Both the position numbers and the translations under genes were made by a program. The notes beneath the pieces were generated by a model. The model searched no databases. It saw only the letters and a list, made by a program, of their open reading frames with translations, and was not told the origin of the DNA. Positions 36,180 through 43,833 of a stretch of DNA of 64,000 bases are shown here, one piece after another (position 1 is the first letter of the stretch; the number at the start of each line of letters is the position of its first letter). This stretch comes from Candidatus Binataceae bacterium (GTDB lineage: Bacteria > Desulfobacterota > Binatia > Binatales > Binataceae): positions 174,059 to 238,058 of the forward strand of contig DASRHP010000012.1 of the NCBI GenBank assembly GCA_035650475.1. The letters are read 5' to 3'.

Positions 36180-37802
36180 TCAGGTGCGCCGGAAATCGAA
36201 CTGCGGACTTTGCGGCTGGCCGTAAAGCCTGAGCGCCCCGTGCTCGCCGACCGCGTTGGGGCGCTGGAAAATCCAGTTCTGCCACGCCGAGAGCCGCCCG
36301 AAAATCCGCGTCTCCATCGTCTCCGGCCCGGCGAAGCGGATGCTCGCCTCCATCGCGGTCAGGGCGTCGGGCGAGAGCGACAGCCGCTCGCTTATCGCAA
36401 GCCGCAGCTCCTCTTCCCAGTCAAGCTCGTCGGGCGCGACGGTGGCGAGCCCCGCTTCCAGCGCCTCGTCGGCGTCGAAGACCCGTGCGGAGGCAAGCGC
36501 GACGGCGTGTGCGGGGTCGGCCACGAAGCGGGTTTGCAGGCGGCTTAGCCCGTTGCTCATCGGCAGCGCGCCCGCATTGAGCGGACCAGTCGCGATTCGC
36601 GCGCCGGCGCCGCTCTTCATGTATATCCGGTCGGCGGCGAGCGCGAGCTCGAGCAGCCCGCCGCCGAAGCACGCGCCGGGTTCGACGAGCGCGAAGAAGC
36701 TCTTGGCGGTGAGGTCGAGCCGCTTGAGCACGCGTTTCATCAGCAGAATCGTTTCGTTGATGAACCAGTCGGCGCGCCGCTCCCACATCCGGCGCTCCAA
36801 TTCGAGCACGCGCTCGAGCTCGCCCTGGGACCTGATCAGTACCAACCCGATCTCTGGATAGTTGCAGCGCAGGCGAAGCAGCGCGTCGTCGATTTCACGG
36901 AACAGCCTGAGTGGATAGAAGTCGGCCCCCAGCGCCGCGGGCTCGGCGGGAATCGCGGGCACGCCCGCCGGCCCTTCAACGATCATTTCGGCGAGGCGCC
37001 GGCTGCGCTCGAGCCGCAGCGTCAGATGGCGGTAGCGGATCTGCTCGTCGCTCTCCGCGGGCGAGAGCGCGTCGAGCGTGATGCCCGCGCGCCCGGCGCG
37101 CGCCGGATCGACGAGCGCCTCGACGCGCGCCTCGACTGCCGCGTCAAAGCGCGAGCGCGGCGCGATCGCATCCACCAATCCCCATTTCACCGCCCGCTCG
37201 CCGCGCACGCCCTCGGCGAGCGTGACGAAGAGGTCGGCGAGGTCGCGCCGCACCTTGCGCTTGTCCACCAGCCGAATCAGCCCGCCCGTGCCCGGCAGCA
37301 CCCCTAGGTAGGGGATCTCGGGCAGGCTCACCGCGGAACGGCGGTCGTCCACCAGGATGAGCTCGTCGCAGGCCAGTGCCAGTTCGTAGCCGCCGCCGCT
37401 GCACGTGCCGTTGAGCGCCGCCAGATAGCGCTGGCCGCTGTGCCGGCTGGCGTCCTCGATTGCAAGCCGGGTCTCGTTGGTGAACTTGCAGAAATTGACC
37501 TTGAAACCGTGCTCGGAGCGAGCGAGCATGAAAATGTTGGCGCCGGCGCAGAACATCCCCTCGGTCGCGCTGCTCAGCGTGACCACGCTGACGCCCGGAT
37601 GCTCGAAGCGCAGGCGCATGACGGCGTCGGCGAGCTCGATATCAACGCCGAGGTCGTAGGAGTTGAGCTTGAGCGCGTAGCCGGGGCGCAGGCCGCCGTT
37701 TTCGTCCACCTTTATCAGCAGGCGGGCGCGGTCGCGCTCGGCCTCGAGCTTCCAATGACGGTAGCGGCACGGCTCGGTCTCGAAACGGATCGGCTCTTCC
37801 AT
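36180..37802 (-). CDS. boxC: benzoyl-CoA-dihydrodiol lyase BoxC
   Basis: A 540-aa crotonase-superfamily protein, near the usual 550 aa of BoxC. It opens the epoxybenzoyl-CoA ring hydrolytically and releases formate, giving 3,4-dehydroadipyl-CoA semialdehyde. The two crotonase-like halves are visible: MLARSEHGFKVNFCKFTNETR, LAALNGTCSGGGYELALACDEL and LPEIPYLGVLPGTGGL (oxyanion-hole glycines), then FFALVEPGACFGGGLLELALAADR and a C-terminal RIFGRLSAWQNWIFQRPNAVG. AGGA precedes the ATG at short spacing. Its promoter lies in the 58-bp gap to boxR and carries TGCA operator sites. Confidence 0.95.
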   Translation of the reverse strand: MEEPIRFETEPCRYRHWKLEAERDRARLLIKVDENGGLRPGYALKLNSYDLGVDIELADAVMRLRFEHPGVSVVTLSSATEGMFCAGANIFMLARSEHGFKVNFCKFTNETRLAIEDASRHSGQRYLAALNGTCSGGGYELALACDELILVDDRRSAVSLPEIPYLGVLPGTGGLIRLVDKRKVRRDLADLFVTLAEGVRGERAVKWGLVDAIAPRSRFDAAVEARVEALVDPARAGRAGITLDALSPAESDEQIRYRHLTLRLERSRRLAEMIVEGPAGVPAIPAEPAALGADFYPLRLFREIDDALLRLRCNYPEIGLVLIRSQGELERVLELERRMWERRADWFINETILLMKRVLKRLDLTAKSFFALVEPGACFGGGLLELALAADRIYMKSGAGARIATGPLNAGALPMSNGLSRLQTRFVADPAHAVALASARVFDADEALEAGLATVAPDELDWEEELRLAISERLSLSPDALTAMEASIRFAGPETMETRIFGRLSAWQNWIFQRPNAVGEHGALRLYGQPQSPQFDFRRT

Positions 37803-37837
37803 GGTTCCTGGCGACGGTTCGGCCCCAAGGGCACTCT

Positions 37838-37877
37838 ATGCGATATAATGCATCTGATGTCAAGCATCATTATGCAT
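37838..37877 (-). promoter_or_regulatory. boxC promoter with two TGCA-type BoxR operator sites
   Basis: On the minus strand a consensus -35 TTGACA occupies 37858-37863, overlapping the boxR stop codon; a weak -10 (CATAGA) follows 17 bp later. Two operator-like units flank it: plus-strand ATGCGATATAATGCAT at 37838-37853 (TGCG-N6-TGCA), and 37863-37877 (AGCA-N6-TGCA). Each has one perfect and one imperfect TGCA half-site spaced one helical turn, and both resemble the palindrome before boxR. BzdR/BoxR repressors in Azoarcus recognise TGCA repeats and release DNA on benzoyl-CoA. Assignment to this BoxR is inference from motif similarity. Confidence 0.65.
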
Positions 37878-38852
37878 GTGGAAGCGTCGCGGGAGCTGCG
37901 CGGCCGCGATGCGTGCGCGGCGGATCGTTGCCAGCAAGTCGCGCAGCGACTGTGCGGGAGTTCTGCCCGCGGTGTCGAGCCGGGCGTCGGCCTTGGCGTA
38001 CAGCGGCTCGCGCTGGGCGAGGATCCGCCGCATGTCGGCCATCGCCTGCGTCGCGCTGACCCCGGCGCTCATCCGGTAGTCGCCCTGGCGCCGCACGCGC
38101 TCCCAGTACTCGCGGGGCGAAGCCTGCAACCAGACCGTGTAGCAGGACTCGAGCAGGCGCTCGAAAGTGGACAGTTCGGAAACGAGGCCGCCGCCCGCCG
38201 CAATCACGACTTGCGCGTGCGCGCGCAGCAGACTCTCGACCGCGCGCCGCTCGTAGCGCCGGTAGGCGGCCTGGCCGAGGAGGTCGAATATCTCGCCGAC
38301 GCTCATCCCCGCGGCGCGCTCGATTTCGCGGCTGAGCTCCACGAAGCGCCAGCCGAGCCGTTTCGCAAGCGCCGCGCCAAGCGTGCTCTTGCCGGCGCCG
38401 CGCAGTCCGATTAGCGCGATTCGCTCGAGCCGTGCCGGTCGTTCGCCGAAGCGCCGCGCGAGCAGCGCGGCAGCCTCGGCCAGTTCGGCGGGCGAGAGCC
38501 GACGCAGGCGCTCGGCCAGCAGTGCGTATTCCACTGGCGGCACCTCTTCGCCGACCAGCTCGGCGAGCGGGACGTCAATTGCGGCAGCGACGCGTCTGAG
38601 CAGCGTGATCGAGAAATTGCCGCATCCGGCTTCGAGCTGGGCAAGATAGCGCTCCGAAACTCCCGAGTCGTGGGCCAGCATCCGGCGCGTCATTCCGTGG
38701 CGTGCGCGCGCGTCGCGCACGCGCGCGCCGAGCAGCTTCAGGAATTGCGCAGGGCCGCCGCCGCGATCGCCGTCCGGATGCGGAGCGGCGCGGCGCGCGG
38801 TGCGCGGCGATGGGCGTCCGTTGCGTTCCCCAACATGTGTCCGTGGATGCAT
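37860..38852 (-). CDS. boxR: BoxR/BzdR-type benzoyl-CoA-responsive repressor
   Basis: A 330-aa regulator in the BzdR/BoxR layout: an XRE-type helix-turn-helix (about 38-100: LGARVRDARARHGMTRRMLA, SGVSERYLAQLEAG) joined to a shikimate-kinase-like domain (about 145-330) with P-loop GLRGAGKST and VVIAAGGGLVSE. In Azoarcus the second domain binds benzoyl-CoA rather than shikimate. The frame is open upstream, but the domain and promoter layout favour the ATG at 38850-38852, which lies inside a 22-bp palindrome and lacks a Shine-Dalgarno. The final codons overlap the boxC promoter. It lies upstream of boxC and boxB on the same strand, so it can repress its own operon. Confidence 0.88.
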   Translation of the reverse strand: MHPRTHVGERNGRPSPRTARRAAPHPDGDRGGGPAQFLKLLGARVRDARARHGMTRRMLAHDSGVSERYLAQLEAGCGNFSITLLRRVAAAIDVPLAELVGEEVPPVEYALLAERLRRLSPAELAEAAALLARRFGERPARLERIALIGLRGAGKSTLGAALAKRLGWRFVELSREIERAAGMSVGEIFDLLGQAAYRRYERRAVESLLRAHAQVVIAAGGGLVSELSTFERLLESCYTVWLQASPREYWERVRRQGDYRMSAGVSATQAMADMRRILAQREPLYAKADARLDTAGRTPAQSLRDLLATIRRARIAAAQLPRRFHMHNDA

Positions 38853-38865
38853 TATAATGCATCCA
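38844..38865. promoter_or_regulatory. 22-bp perfect palindrome, probable BoxR operator
   Basis: The 22 bases are fully self-complementary, with core ATGCATTATAATGCAT at 38847-38862 containing TGCA-N6-TGCA and a TATAAT on both strands. It overlaps the predicted boxR start codon, so a bound repressor would block either promoter opening or elongation. A minus-strand TTGCCG about 16 bp before TATATC, just upstream, could be the boxR promoter and would give an almost leaderless mRNA. Matching, less perfect units occur in the boxC promoter. Autorepression by BoxR is inferred. Confidence 0.7.
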
Positions 38866-38916
38866 GTGATATACGAAATCGCGCCCGGGCGGCAAGAGCG
38901 GACGGAGCCCGACCGC

Positions 38917-39066
38917 CTAGTAGCCGCCTGGGGTCGCGGTCGCCGCGGGCGCCGGCGCGGGTTCCGACGAGTAGCTCGAAGAATAGCTGTACGGATTAGG
39001 TGCCGCGCACGCCGCAACCCCAAGCCCGAGGATTAGTGCGAGTGCCAAGGAAAAGAGCGTCCTCAT
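38917..39066 (-). CDS. very small lipoprotein, unknown function
   Basis: A 49-aa protein with a lipoprotein signal (RTLFSLALALILGLG followed by the lipobox VAAC) and a low-complexity mature part rich in Ser, Tyr, Pro and Ala (PYSYSSSYSSEPAPAPA). GGGAGG lies 8-9 bases before the ATG, which supports expression. Such tiny lipoproteins often tether to or coat the outer membrane; no function is assigned. It is transcribed toward boxR, with its stop 65 bp upstream of the boxR start. Confidence 0.65.
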   Translation of the reverse strand: MRTLFSLALALILGLGVAACAAPNPYSYSSSYSSEPAPAPAATATPGGY

Positions 39067-39146
39067 CGCCGGATCCTCCCGCGGCTGGCAAACGGGATCG
39101 AAGGCCGCACGGTTCCCCGGGACAGAAACAGCCCTTCGTGCGGCAG

Positions 39147-40025
39147 CTAGGTCGGCCGGCGCGACTTTTCGCCCGGCGCAAGATGCAGCTCGGCGACCGG
39201 GTTCAAACCGGAAGTCCAATGGAGGTTGCGCCGGAAGACCTCCATGTCATGGCCGGGAACCACGCGCGGCAGCTTGTCGCCGATTATCCCGGCCATCCGC
39301 TCGAACACCTTCATCACGTTCCACGGATTGCCCTGGATATAGCCCGGCGGCCACATCTTCTCGAGGTTCGCGTACCAGTACAGGCAGTCGCCGGCGGCGA
39401 TATGCGGACCCGCCGAGGTTTCGATCTCCACCCACTGCGAGCCGAAGGTGTGCGATTCGGCGGCGAGCCTGCAGGTGACACCGGGCGCGACCTCGCGGTC
39501 GCCATCGAGCAAGGTCACGCGCCCGGCGCGGAGCGCCTCGTCGAAGCGGTCGAAGTTCTCCCAGTTGATCGAGGACAGCGCCCACGAACCCGAACCGGCA
39601 GTCCTGATCAGTTCGCCGCGGCGCAGGCGCGTCCAGCCTTCGTACTCCGCGCGCTGGACATATACGCGCGCGTTGGGAAACGCGCCGACATTGCCGGCGT
39701 GGTCGGCGTGCATGTGGGTCAGGATTACGGTATCGACCTCCTCCGGCCGGAAGCCGATCTTGCCCAGCACCGCCGCGGGCCATTCGATGTGGGTGAACAC
39801 GCCGGACAGCTTTTCTTCGGCCGAGGCGAAGCCGCTTTCGCCGAATCCGGTGTCGATCGCGATTACGCGCCGTTGCGCGCTCGCCGGCGCGGAGACCAGC
39901 AGCGTGTAGAGCATCGGGATTTCGAACGTCCCGGTGTTGCTGGCGATGGGCGAACCGCCCATAAAGTCGCCCGACACCATCGTGCGCGCATAGCAGAGCA
40001 CCCAGATCGAATAGTCAGCCGCCAT
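39147..40025 (-). CDS. MBL-fold metallo-hydrolase (N-acyl-homoserine-lactonase-like)
   Basis: A 292-aa metallo-beta-lactamase-fold hydrolase. The dinuclear zinc motif is VILTHMHADHAGNVG, with further ligands in SHTFGSQWVEIETSAGPHIAAGD (His, Asp) and VVPGHD (His). The layout resembles AHL lactonases and other lactone or ester hydrolases of the family. The start ATG 40025 follows GGGGAGA. It is downstream of the extradiol dioxygenase pair, 67 bp after the AmnA-like gene, so it may hydrolyse a ring-opening product. A lactone- or enol-lactone-type substrate would fit but is not shown. Confidence 0.85.
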   Translation of the reverse strand: MAADYSIWVLCYARTMVSGDFMGGSPIASNTGTFEIPMLYTLLVSAPASAQRRVIAIDTGFGESGFASAEEKLSGVFTHIEWPAAVLGKIGFRPEEVDTVILTHMHADHAGNVGAFPNARVYVQRAEYEGWTRLRRGELIRTAGSGSWALSSINWENFDRFDEALRAGRVTLLDGDREVAPGVTCRLAAESHTFGSQWVEIETSAGPHIAAGDCLYWYANLEKMWPPGYIQGNPWNVMKVFERMAGIIGDKLPRVVPGHDMEVFRRNLHWTSGLNPVAELHLAPGEKSRRPT

Positions 40026-40092
40026 CGCTTTCTCCCCGCTCGATTCGCCGCCCTGCGGCCGGCCCACGAAGCCGGCATCCGGCGCGCCACGC

Positions 40093-40914
40093 TCACGCGC
40101 TGAACTCGACCACCGCCGCACCGCTGCCCCAGATCGAGCCGTAGCCCAGGAGCTTGCCGGTGATGCGCCCGGCTTCCATCGCGCCCATCAGCCAGTAGTA
40201 GCCCTTGAACTGCATGTCGGCGCCGGTCTTCGCCGCGTAATCCGGCACGCGGTCCATCGCCTCCCTGCATTTGCCCGCGGCCATCAGGTCGAGCATCGCG
40301 CGGTTGTGCGCGTCATCCTCGGGGCTTGCGATATGGTCCTCAGCGTCGCTTATCTCGCGCGTGAAGTAATGGCCCGACAGGCCGCTGGACAAGACCGCAA
40401 CGGCGCGCCTGCCGAGCGCGCGGACCGCGTCAGCGGCGGCGCGGCCCAGCGCGAGCTCCTCCTCGCGTCCCGCATAAATGTTGCACGACATGCAGACGAC
40501 CGGGATTTCGTTTTTCGGGTTTAGAAAGTCGAGGGCGACCAGGGTGCCGGTGTCCACCGGGAAGCCTTCGTAATCGACTGCGCGTACCTGGAGGCCCGCG
40601 GCGGTTCCGAGTTCGATCGTCTTGCGCGCCAGTTCGACGTCGGTGCGGAAGTCGTACGGCAGATCGCCGAGGTCGTACCAGTTTTCGTCAACGTGCAGGC
40701 CGCACGGGTTTGCGCGCGCCTGCACCAGATGCCCGAGCACGGAAATCCACTGCGTGCTGAAGATCACCAGCACGTCGGGCCGCGCCTCGAGCGCGTTGGC
40801 GCCCGCCGTCCGGCACGCCCGGCGCAGCTCCTGGCGGCTCGCCGCGTCGCGCGGCAGCATCACGTGCGGCATGCCCGGCATCAGGTAGCCGCGGACGATT
40901 CGCCCCTCAGGCAT
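40093..40914 (-). CDS. amnA: AmnA-like non-catalytic subunit of a 2-aminophenol 1,6-dioxygenase
   Basis: A 273-aa LigB-superfamily (class III extradiol) protein paralogous to its neighbour. All three iron-ligand positions of the catalytic subunit are altered: the first His is Gly (LMPGMPHVML), the second is Gln (IFSTQWISVLGHL) and the Glu is Asp (KTGADMQFKG). That is the known state of the alpha subunit of 2-aminophenol 1,6-dioxygenase, which is structural. Its start overlaps the stop of the beta gene by 8 bp. Sequence similarity also extends to protocatechuate-4,5-dioxygenase-type proteins, so the aromatic substrate is not fixed. Confidence 0.85.
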   Translation of the reverse strand: MPEGRIVRGYLMPGMPHVMLPRDAASRQELRRACRTAGANALEARPDVLVIFSTQWISVLGHLVQARANPCGLHVDENWYDLGDLPYDFRTDVELARKTIELGTAAGLQVRAVDYEGFPVDTGTLVALDFLNPKNEIPVVCMSCNIYAGREEELALGRAAADAVRALGRRAVAVLSSGLSGHYFTREISDAEDHIASPEDDAHNRAMLDLMAAGKCREAMDRVPDYAAKTGADMQFKGYYWLMGAMEAGRITGKLLGYGSIWGSGAAVVEFSA

Positions 40915-41830
40915 CGGCGTTGGCTCCGTCGCCGCCCGCCGCCGAGAGGTCCCATTCGACCACCGCGTTGCCGGTAGCGATCACGCTCCAGTAGCCGTGC
41001 ACGCGCGCCGGGACCTTCGGAAATCCCATCGCCGCGAGCATCCAGAACAGCCCGCCCGACTTCACCTCGGCGCCGGTCCTTTCGATAAACTCGGGCAGCA
41101 CCGCCAGCAGCTCGTCCATCCTGCCCGAGCGCATCAGCCCGAGCACGCGCATGTCCCACAGGTAGTTGGCGTGGCTGAAGACGTGCTCCTTGCTCATGTC
41201 CTCGGGCAGGTTGGGGTCGGGCTCGCGATCGAAGTGCAAGTGCGAGAGCGTATTGCTCGCGGCGAGCACGGCGCGCCGGCCGGTCTTCTCGATCGCGCGG
41301 CGCGTGGCGCGGCCGAGCTTGTACATTTCTTCGATCCCGACGTTGAGCGAGAAGTAGTAGGGCGAATTGTTCGCGCTGAGGCTCAGGATCGGGATGTCCC
41401 AGTCGGGATTGAGCATGTGCGAGGTGACGATCGTTCCGTAGTCGAGGCGAAAGTTGGGGTTGGTCATCTTGCGCGCGATCAACCCCTCGGCGCGCGCCTC
41501 GTCGTATACCGCGTCGGCCAGCTCGACGTCGATCGCGGTGTCGAACCTGTAGCGGAACAGATGCGGGAAGATCGGATCGACCGAGAGCCCTTTAAGGCGC
41601 GGCACGCGGCTGACGTGATGGCCGACCAGCGTCATCCAATGCGGCGTGTGGACGACGATCACATCGGGTTTGAGCTGTTTGATCTTCGCGCGGCAGTTGT
41701 CGTACGCCCAGCGCAGGACCTCCCATCCGCCGCTCGAACGCGGGATGTTCTGCGGAGGATTCTCGCCGTAAACCAGATGTGGCGGATGCGGAGCGATGAA
41801 GCCGCAGACGATCGAGCCTTTGCCAGCCAT
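40907..41830 (-). CDS. amnB: AmnB-like catalytic subunit of a 2-aminophenol 1,6-dioxygenase
   Basis: A 307-aa class III extradiol dioxygenase closely resembling AmnB of aminophenol degraders: IAPHPPHLVYGENPPQNIP, VVHTPHWMTLVGHH, LSLSANNSPYY, LAASNTLSHLHFD, MSKEH. The non-haem Fe(II) ligands correspond to His15, His64 and Glu255. 2-Aminophenol 1,6-dioxygenase cleaves the ring to 2-aminomuconate semialdehyde. GGAGGG stands 10 bases before the ATG. Dehydrogenase and deaminase genes of the aminophenol pathway are absent, so the real substrate may be another ortho-substituted phenol. It is divergent from the berberine-bridge-like oxidase. Confidence 0.92.
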   Translation of the reverse strand: MAGKGSIVCGFIAPHPPHLVYGENPPQNIPRSSGGWEVLRWAYDNCRAKIKQLKPDVIVVHTPHWMTLVGHHVSRVPRLKGLSVDPIFPHLFRYRFDTAIDVELADAVYDEARAEGLIARKMTNPNFRLDYGTIVTSHMLNPDWDIPILSLSANNSPYYFSLNVGIEEMYKLGRATRRAIEKTGRRAVLAASNTLSHLHFDREPDPNLPEDMSKEHVFSHANYLWDMRVLGLMRSGRMDELLAVLPEFIERTGAEVKSGGLFWMLAAMGFPKVPARVHGYWSVIATGNAVVEWDLSAAGGDGANADA

Positions 41831-42029
41831 CTCCGGGCGCCCTCCGGGCGATTTGGTTTTGTTCTGCGCCCCCGGGCCGTCCGAGGGCGGGCCGAGTCTA
41901 CTCTCTTGTCGCGTCGTTGGGGAAGCGAGCGGCGCGACGCCCGACCTTTGCGCGGTCACCGTTGACGCCGAATCGGCGATAGCGGATAAGGCAGGAACGG
42001 CGGCCCGCCGCGCCCGTCCGGGGGAATCC

Positions 42030-43403
42030 ATGGAACTGACAGAATTGCGCAGACGAATCCGCGGCAACGTGACCTCTACGGACGACGGCGGTTACGAGGC
42101 CCTGCGCCGCGCGATGGTGTGGAATCGGCTGGTGCCGCAGCGCCGGCCGCGCGCAATCGTCGAAGCCGCCAGCGAAGCCGACGTGGTCGAGGCGGTTCGC
42201 TTTGCACGCTCCAACGGGTTCAAGGTGGCGATCCGCGGCGCCGGGCATAGCTGGGTCGGCTTCGCGCTGCGCGACGACAGCCTGTTGATCGATCTGGGCC
42301 GGCTGAACAACGTAGCGATCGACCGTGCGCGGCGCAGCGCGACGATTGGTCCCGCCGTGCGCGGTCGCGAATTCAACCGGATGCTGGCCGCGCAAGGCCT
42401 GGCGTTTCCGGTCGGCCATTGCCCGACCGTCGCGATGAGCGGGTTTCTGCTCAACGGCGGGCTTGGCTGGAACTTCAACGCCTGGGGGCCGGGCTGCTTC
42501 AGTATCACCGCGGCGAGGGTGGTGACCGCGGACGGCCGCCAGGTCATCGCGAGCGAGAGAGAGAACTCGGATCTATTGTGGGCGATCCGCGGCGCGGGGC
42601 CGGGGTTCTTCGGCGTGATCACCGAATACTCACTGCGGCTTTATCCCGCGCCGGCGGCGATCACGACCAGCAATTACTACTATCCGCTCGAGCGGGCGGA
42701 AGAGGTCGGCGCGTGGGCCGGTAAGATTGCGCGCCAGCTACCGAAGCACGTCGAGATGACGATTTTGACCGCGGCCGCGCCGCCCGCGATCGCGGGCCGA
42801 TGCGCTTCCAGCCGCGGCTTTGCCTGCCTCGTGAGCGCGACCGCGTTCGTCGATAGCCCGAACGAAGCGGCTTCCACGCTGGCCATCCTCGACAGTTGCC
42901 AGGTCGCCGGCCTGCTCAAGGAGCCGAACCTGCCCACGCCGATCGACACCCTGCACGACGTGGGCGCGATGGCGTGGCCGGAGGGCCATCGTTATCTTGC
43001 CGACACGTTGTGGACGAACTCGCCGCCGGGCGCGGTGCTGGCGACTTTGCGCGATAACTTCATGCGAGCGCCGTCGCCGAAGTCGCATGGGGTCTTCGTG
43101 CCGGCGACCGGGCCGCGCTCGCCGCTGCCGGACGGCGCCTATTCGATGACGGGCGACGCGCTGCTGCTGTGTTATGCGGTATGGGAGCGCGTCGAGGATG
43201 ACGCCGCCAACGCGGCGTGGCATCGCACGACGGTTGCGGCCCTCGATCCCTACGCCATTGGCCACTACGTTGGCGAATCGGACATCATCGGCGACCCACG
43301 CCGCGCGCAACGCTCCTACGCCCGGGCCAACTGGGAACGCCTGCAGGCGCTGCGCCGCAAGTACGATCCCGACGGGCTATTCCCCGCGCGCTTCGACGAG
43401 TAG
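42030..43403 (+). CDS. berberine-bridge-type FAD-linked oxidoreductase
   Basis: A 457-aa PCMH-type flavoprotein. The FAD-binding domain has VRFARSNGFKVAIRGAGHSW, where His is the 8-alpha attachment site, and FPVGHCPTVAMSGFLLNGGLGWN, where Cys is placed to form the 6-S-cysteinyl bond, so the FAD is probably bicovalent. The C-terminal BBE domain ends with YARANWERLQALRRKYDPDGLF. Such enzymes oxidise alcohols, sugars or amines with O2. GGGGA precedes the ATG. It diverges from the AmnB-like gene, 199 bp away, and converges with the DUF35 gene. Confidence 0.9.
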   Translation: MELTELRRRIRGNVTSTDDGGYEALRRAMVWNRLVPQRRPRAIVEAASEADVVEAVRFARSNGFKVAIRGAGHSWVGFALRDDSLLIDLGRLNNVAIDRARRSATIGPAVRGREFNRMLAAQGLAFPVGHCPTVAMSGFLLNGGLGWNFNAWGPGCFSITAARVVTADGRQVIASERENSDLLWAIRGAGPGFFGVITEYSLRLYPAPAAITTSNYYYPLERAEEVGAWAGKIARQLPKHVEMTILTAAAPPAIAGRCASSRGFACLVSATAFVDSPNEAASTLAILDSCQVAGLLKEPNLPTPIDTLHDVGAMAWPEGHRYLADTLWTNSPPGAVLATLRDNFMRAPSPKSHGVFVPATGPRSPLPDGAYSMTGDALLLCYAVWERVEDDAANAAWHRTTVAALDPYAIGHYVGESDIIGDPRRAQRSYARANWERLQALRRKYDPDGLFPARFDE

Positions 43404-43406
43404 CCG

Positions 43407-43829
43407 TCAACGGGCGCGGCGGAATTTGGGCAGCGTCACCTGGGGCGTGACGTCGTCGAAGACAACCTCGACCGGCATCCCGAGCGCCAACTCGTCGGGC
43501 TTGATGTCAGTCACCCACGCCACCATCCGCACGCCCTCCTCGAGCTCGACCACCACTACCGGGTATGGCACCATCGGCGCGAACTGCGGCAGGAAGGGCT
43601 GCGCCGCGACGGTCCACGAAAAAATCTTGCCTTTGCCCGACGAGCGCGCCCATTCGAACTTGAACGAGCCGCACCTCGCGCACATGTCGCGCGGGATATG
43701 CCGCCACGCGCCGCAATCGGCGCATCGCTGGAAGCGCAGTTCATGCGCATGGCAGTACTTGTAGAAATCCTCGGCCGGCCCGCGCATCCGCGGCAGCGGC
43801 AGCTTGTATTCGCTCTGCGTCTCGGCCAT
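43407..43829 (-). CDS. DUF35 (zinc-ribbon plus OB-fold) acyl-CoA partner protein
   Basis: A 140-aa protein with rubredoxin-like zinc ribbon (CADCGAWRHIPRDMCARCG) and a C-terminal OB-fold (GKIFSWTVAAQPF to PYPVVVVELEEGV). DUF35 proteins bind acyl-CoA chains and pair with thiolase-like proteins; the steroid side-chain aldolase Ltp2 with the DUF35 part of ChsH2 is a studied case. AGGAGG precedes the ATG. It starts 4 bp after the stop of the thiolase-like gene, so the two are made as a pair. Confidence 0.9.
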   Translation of the reverse strand: MAETQSEYKLPLPRMRGPAEDFYKYCHAHELRFQRCADCGAWRHIPRDMCARCGSFKFEWARSSGKGKIFSWTVAAQPFLPQFAPMVPYPVVVVELEEGVRMVAWVTDIKPDELALGMPVEVVFDDVTPQVTLPKFRRAR

Positions 43830-43833
43830 CGCG

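Noticed and set aside
39000-40103. 367-aa plus-strand open frame opposite the MBL hydrolase
   Set aside because: No family signature; it is a shadow of the HxHxDH metallo-hydrolase frame.
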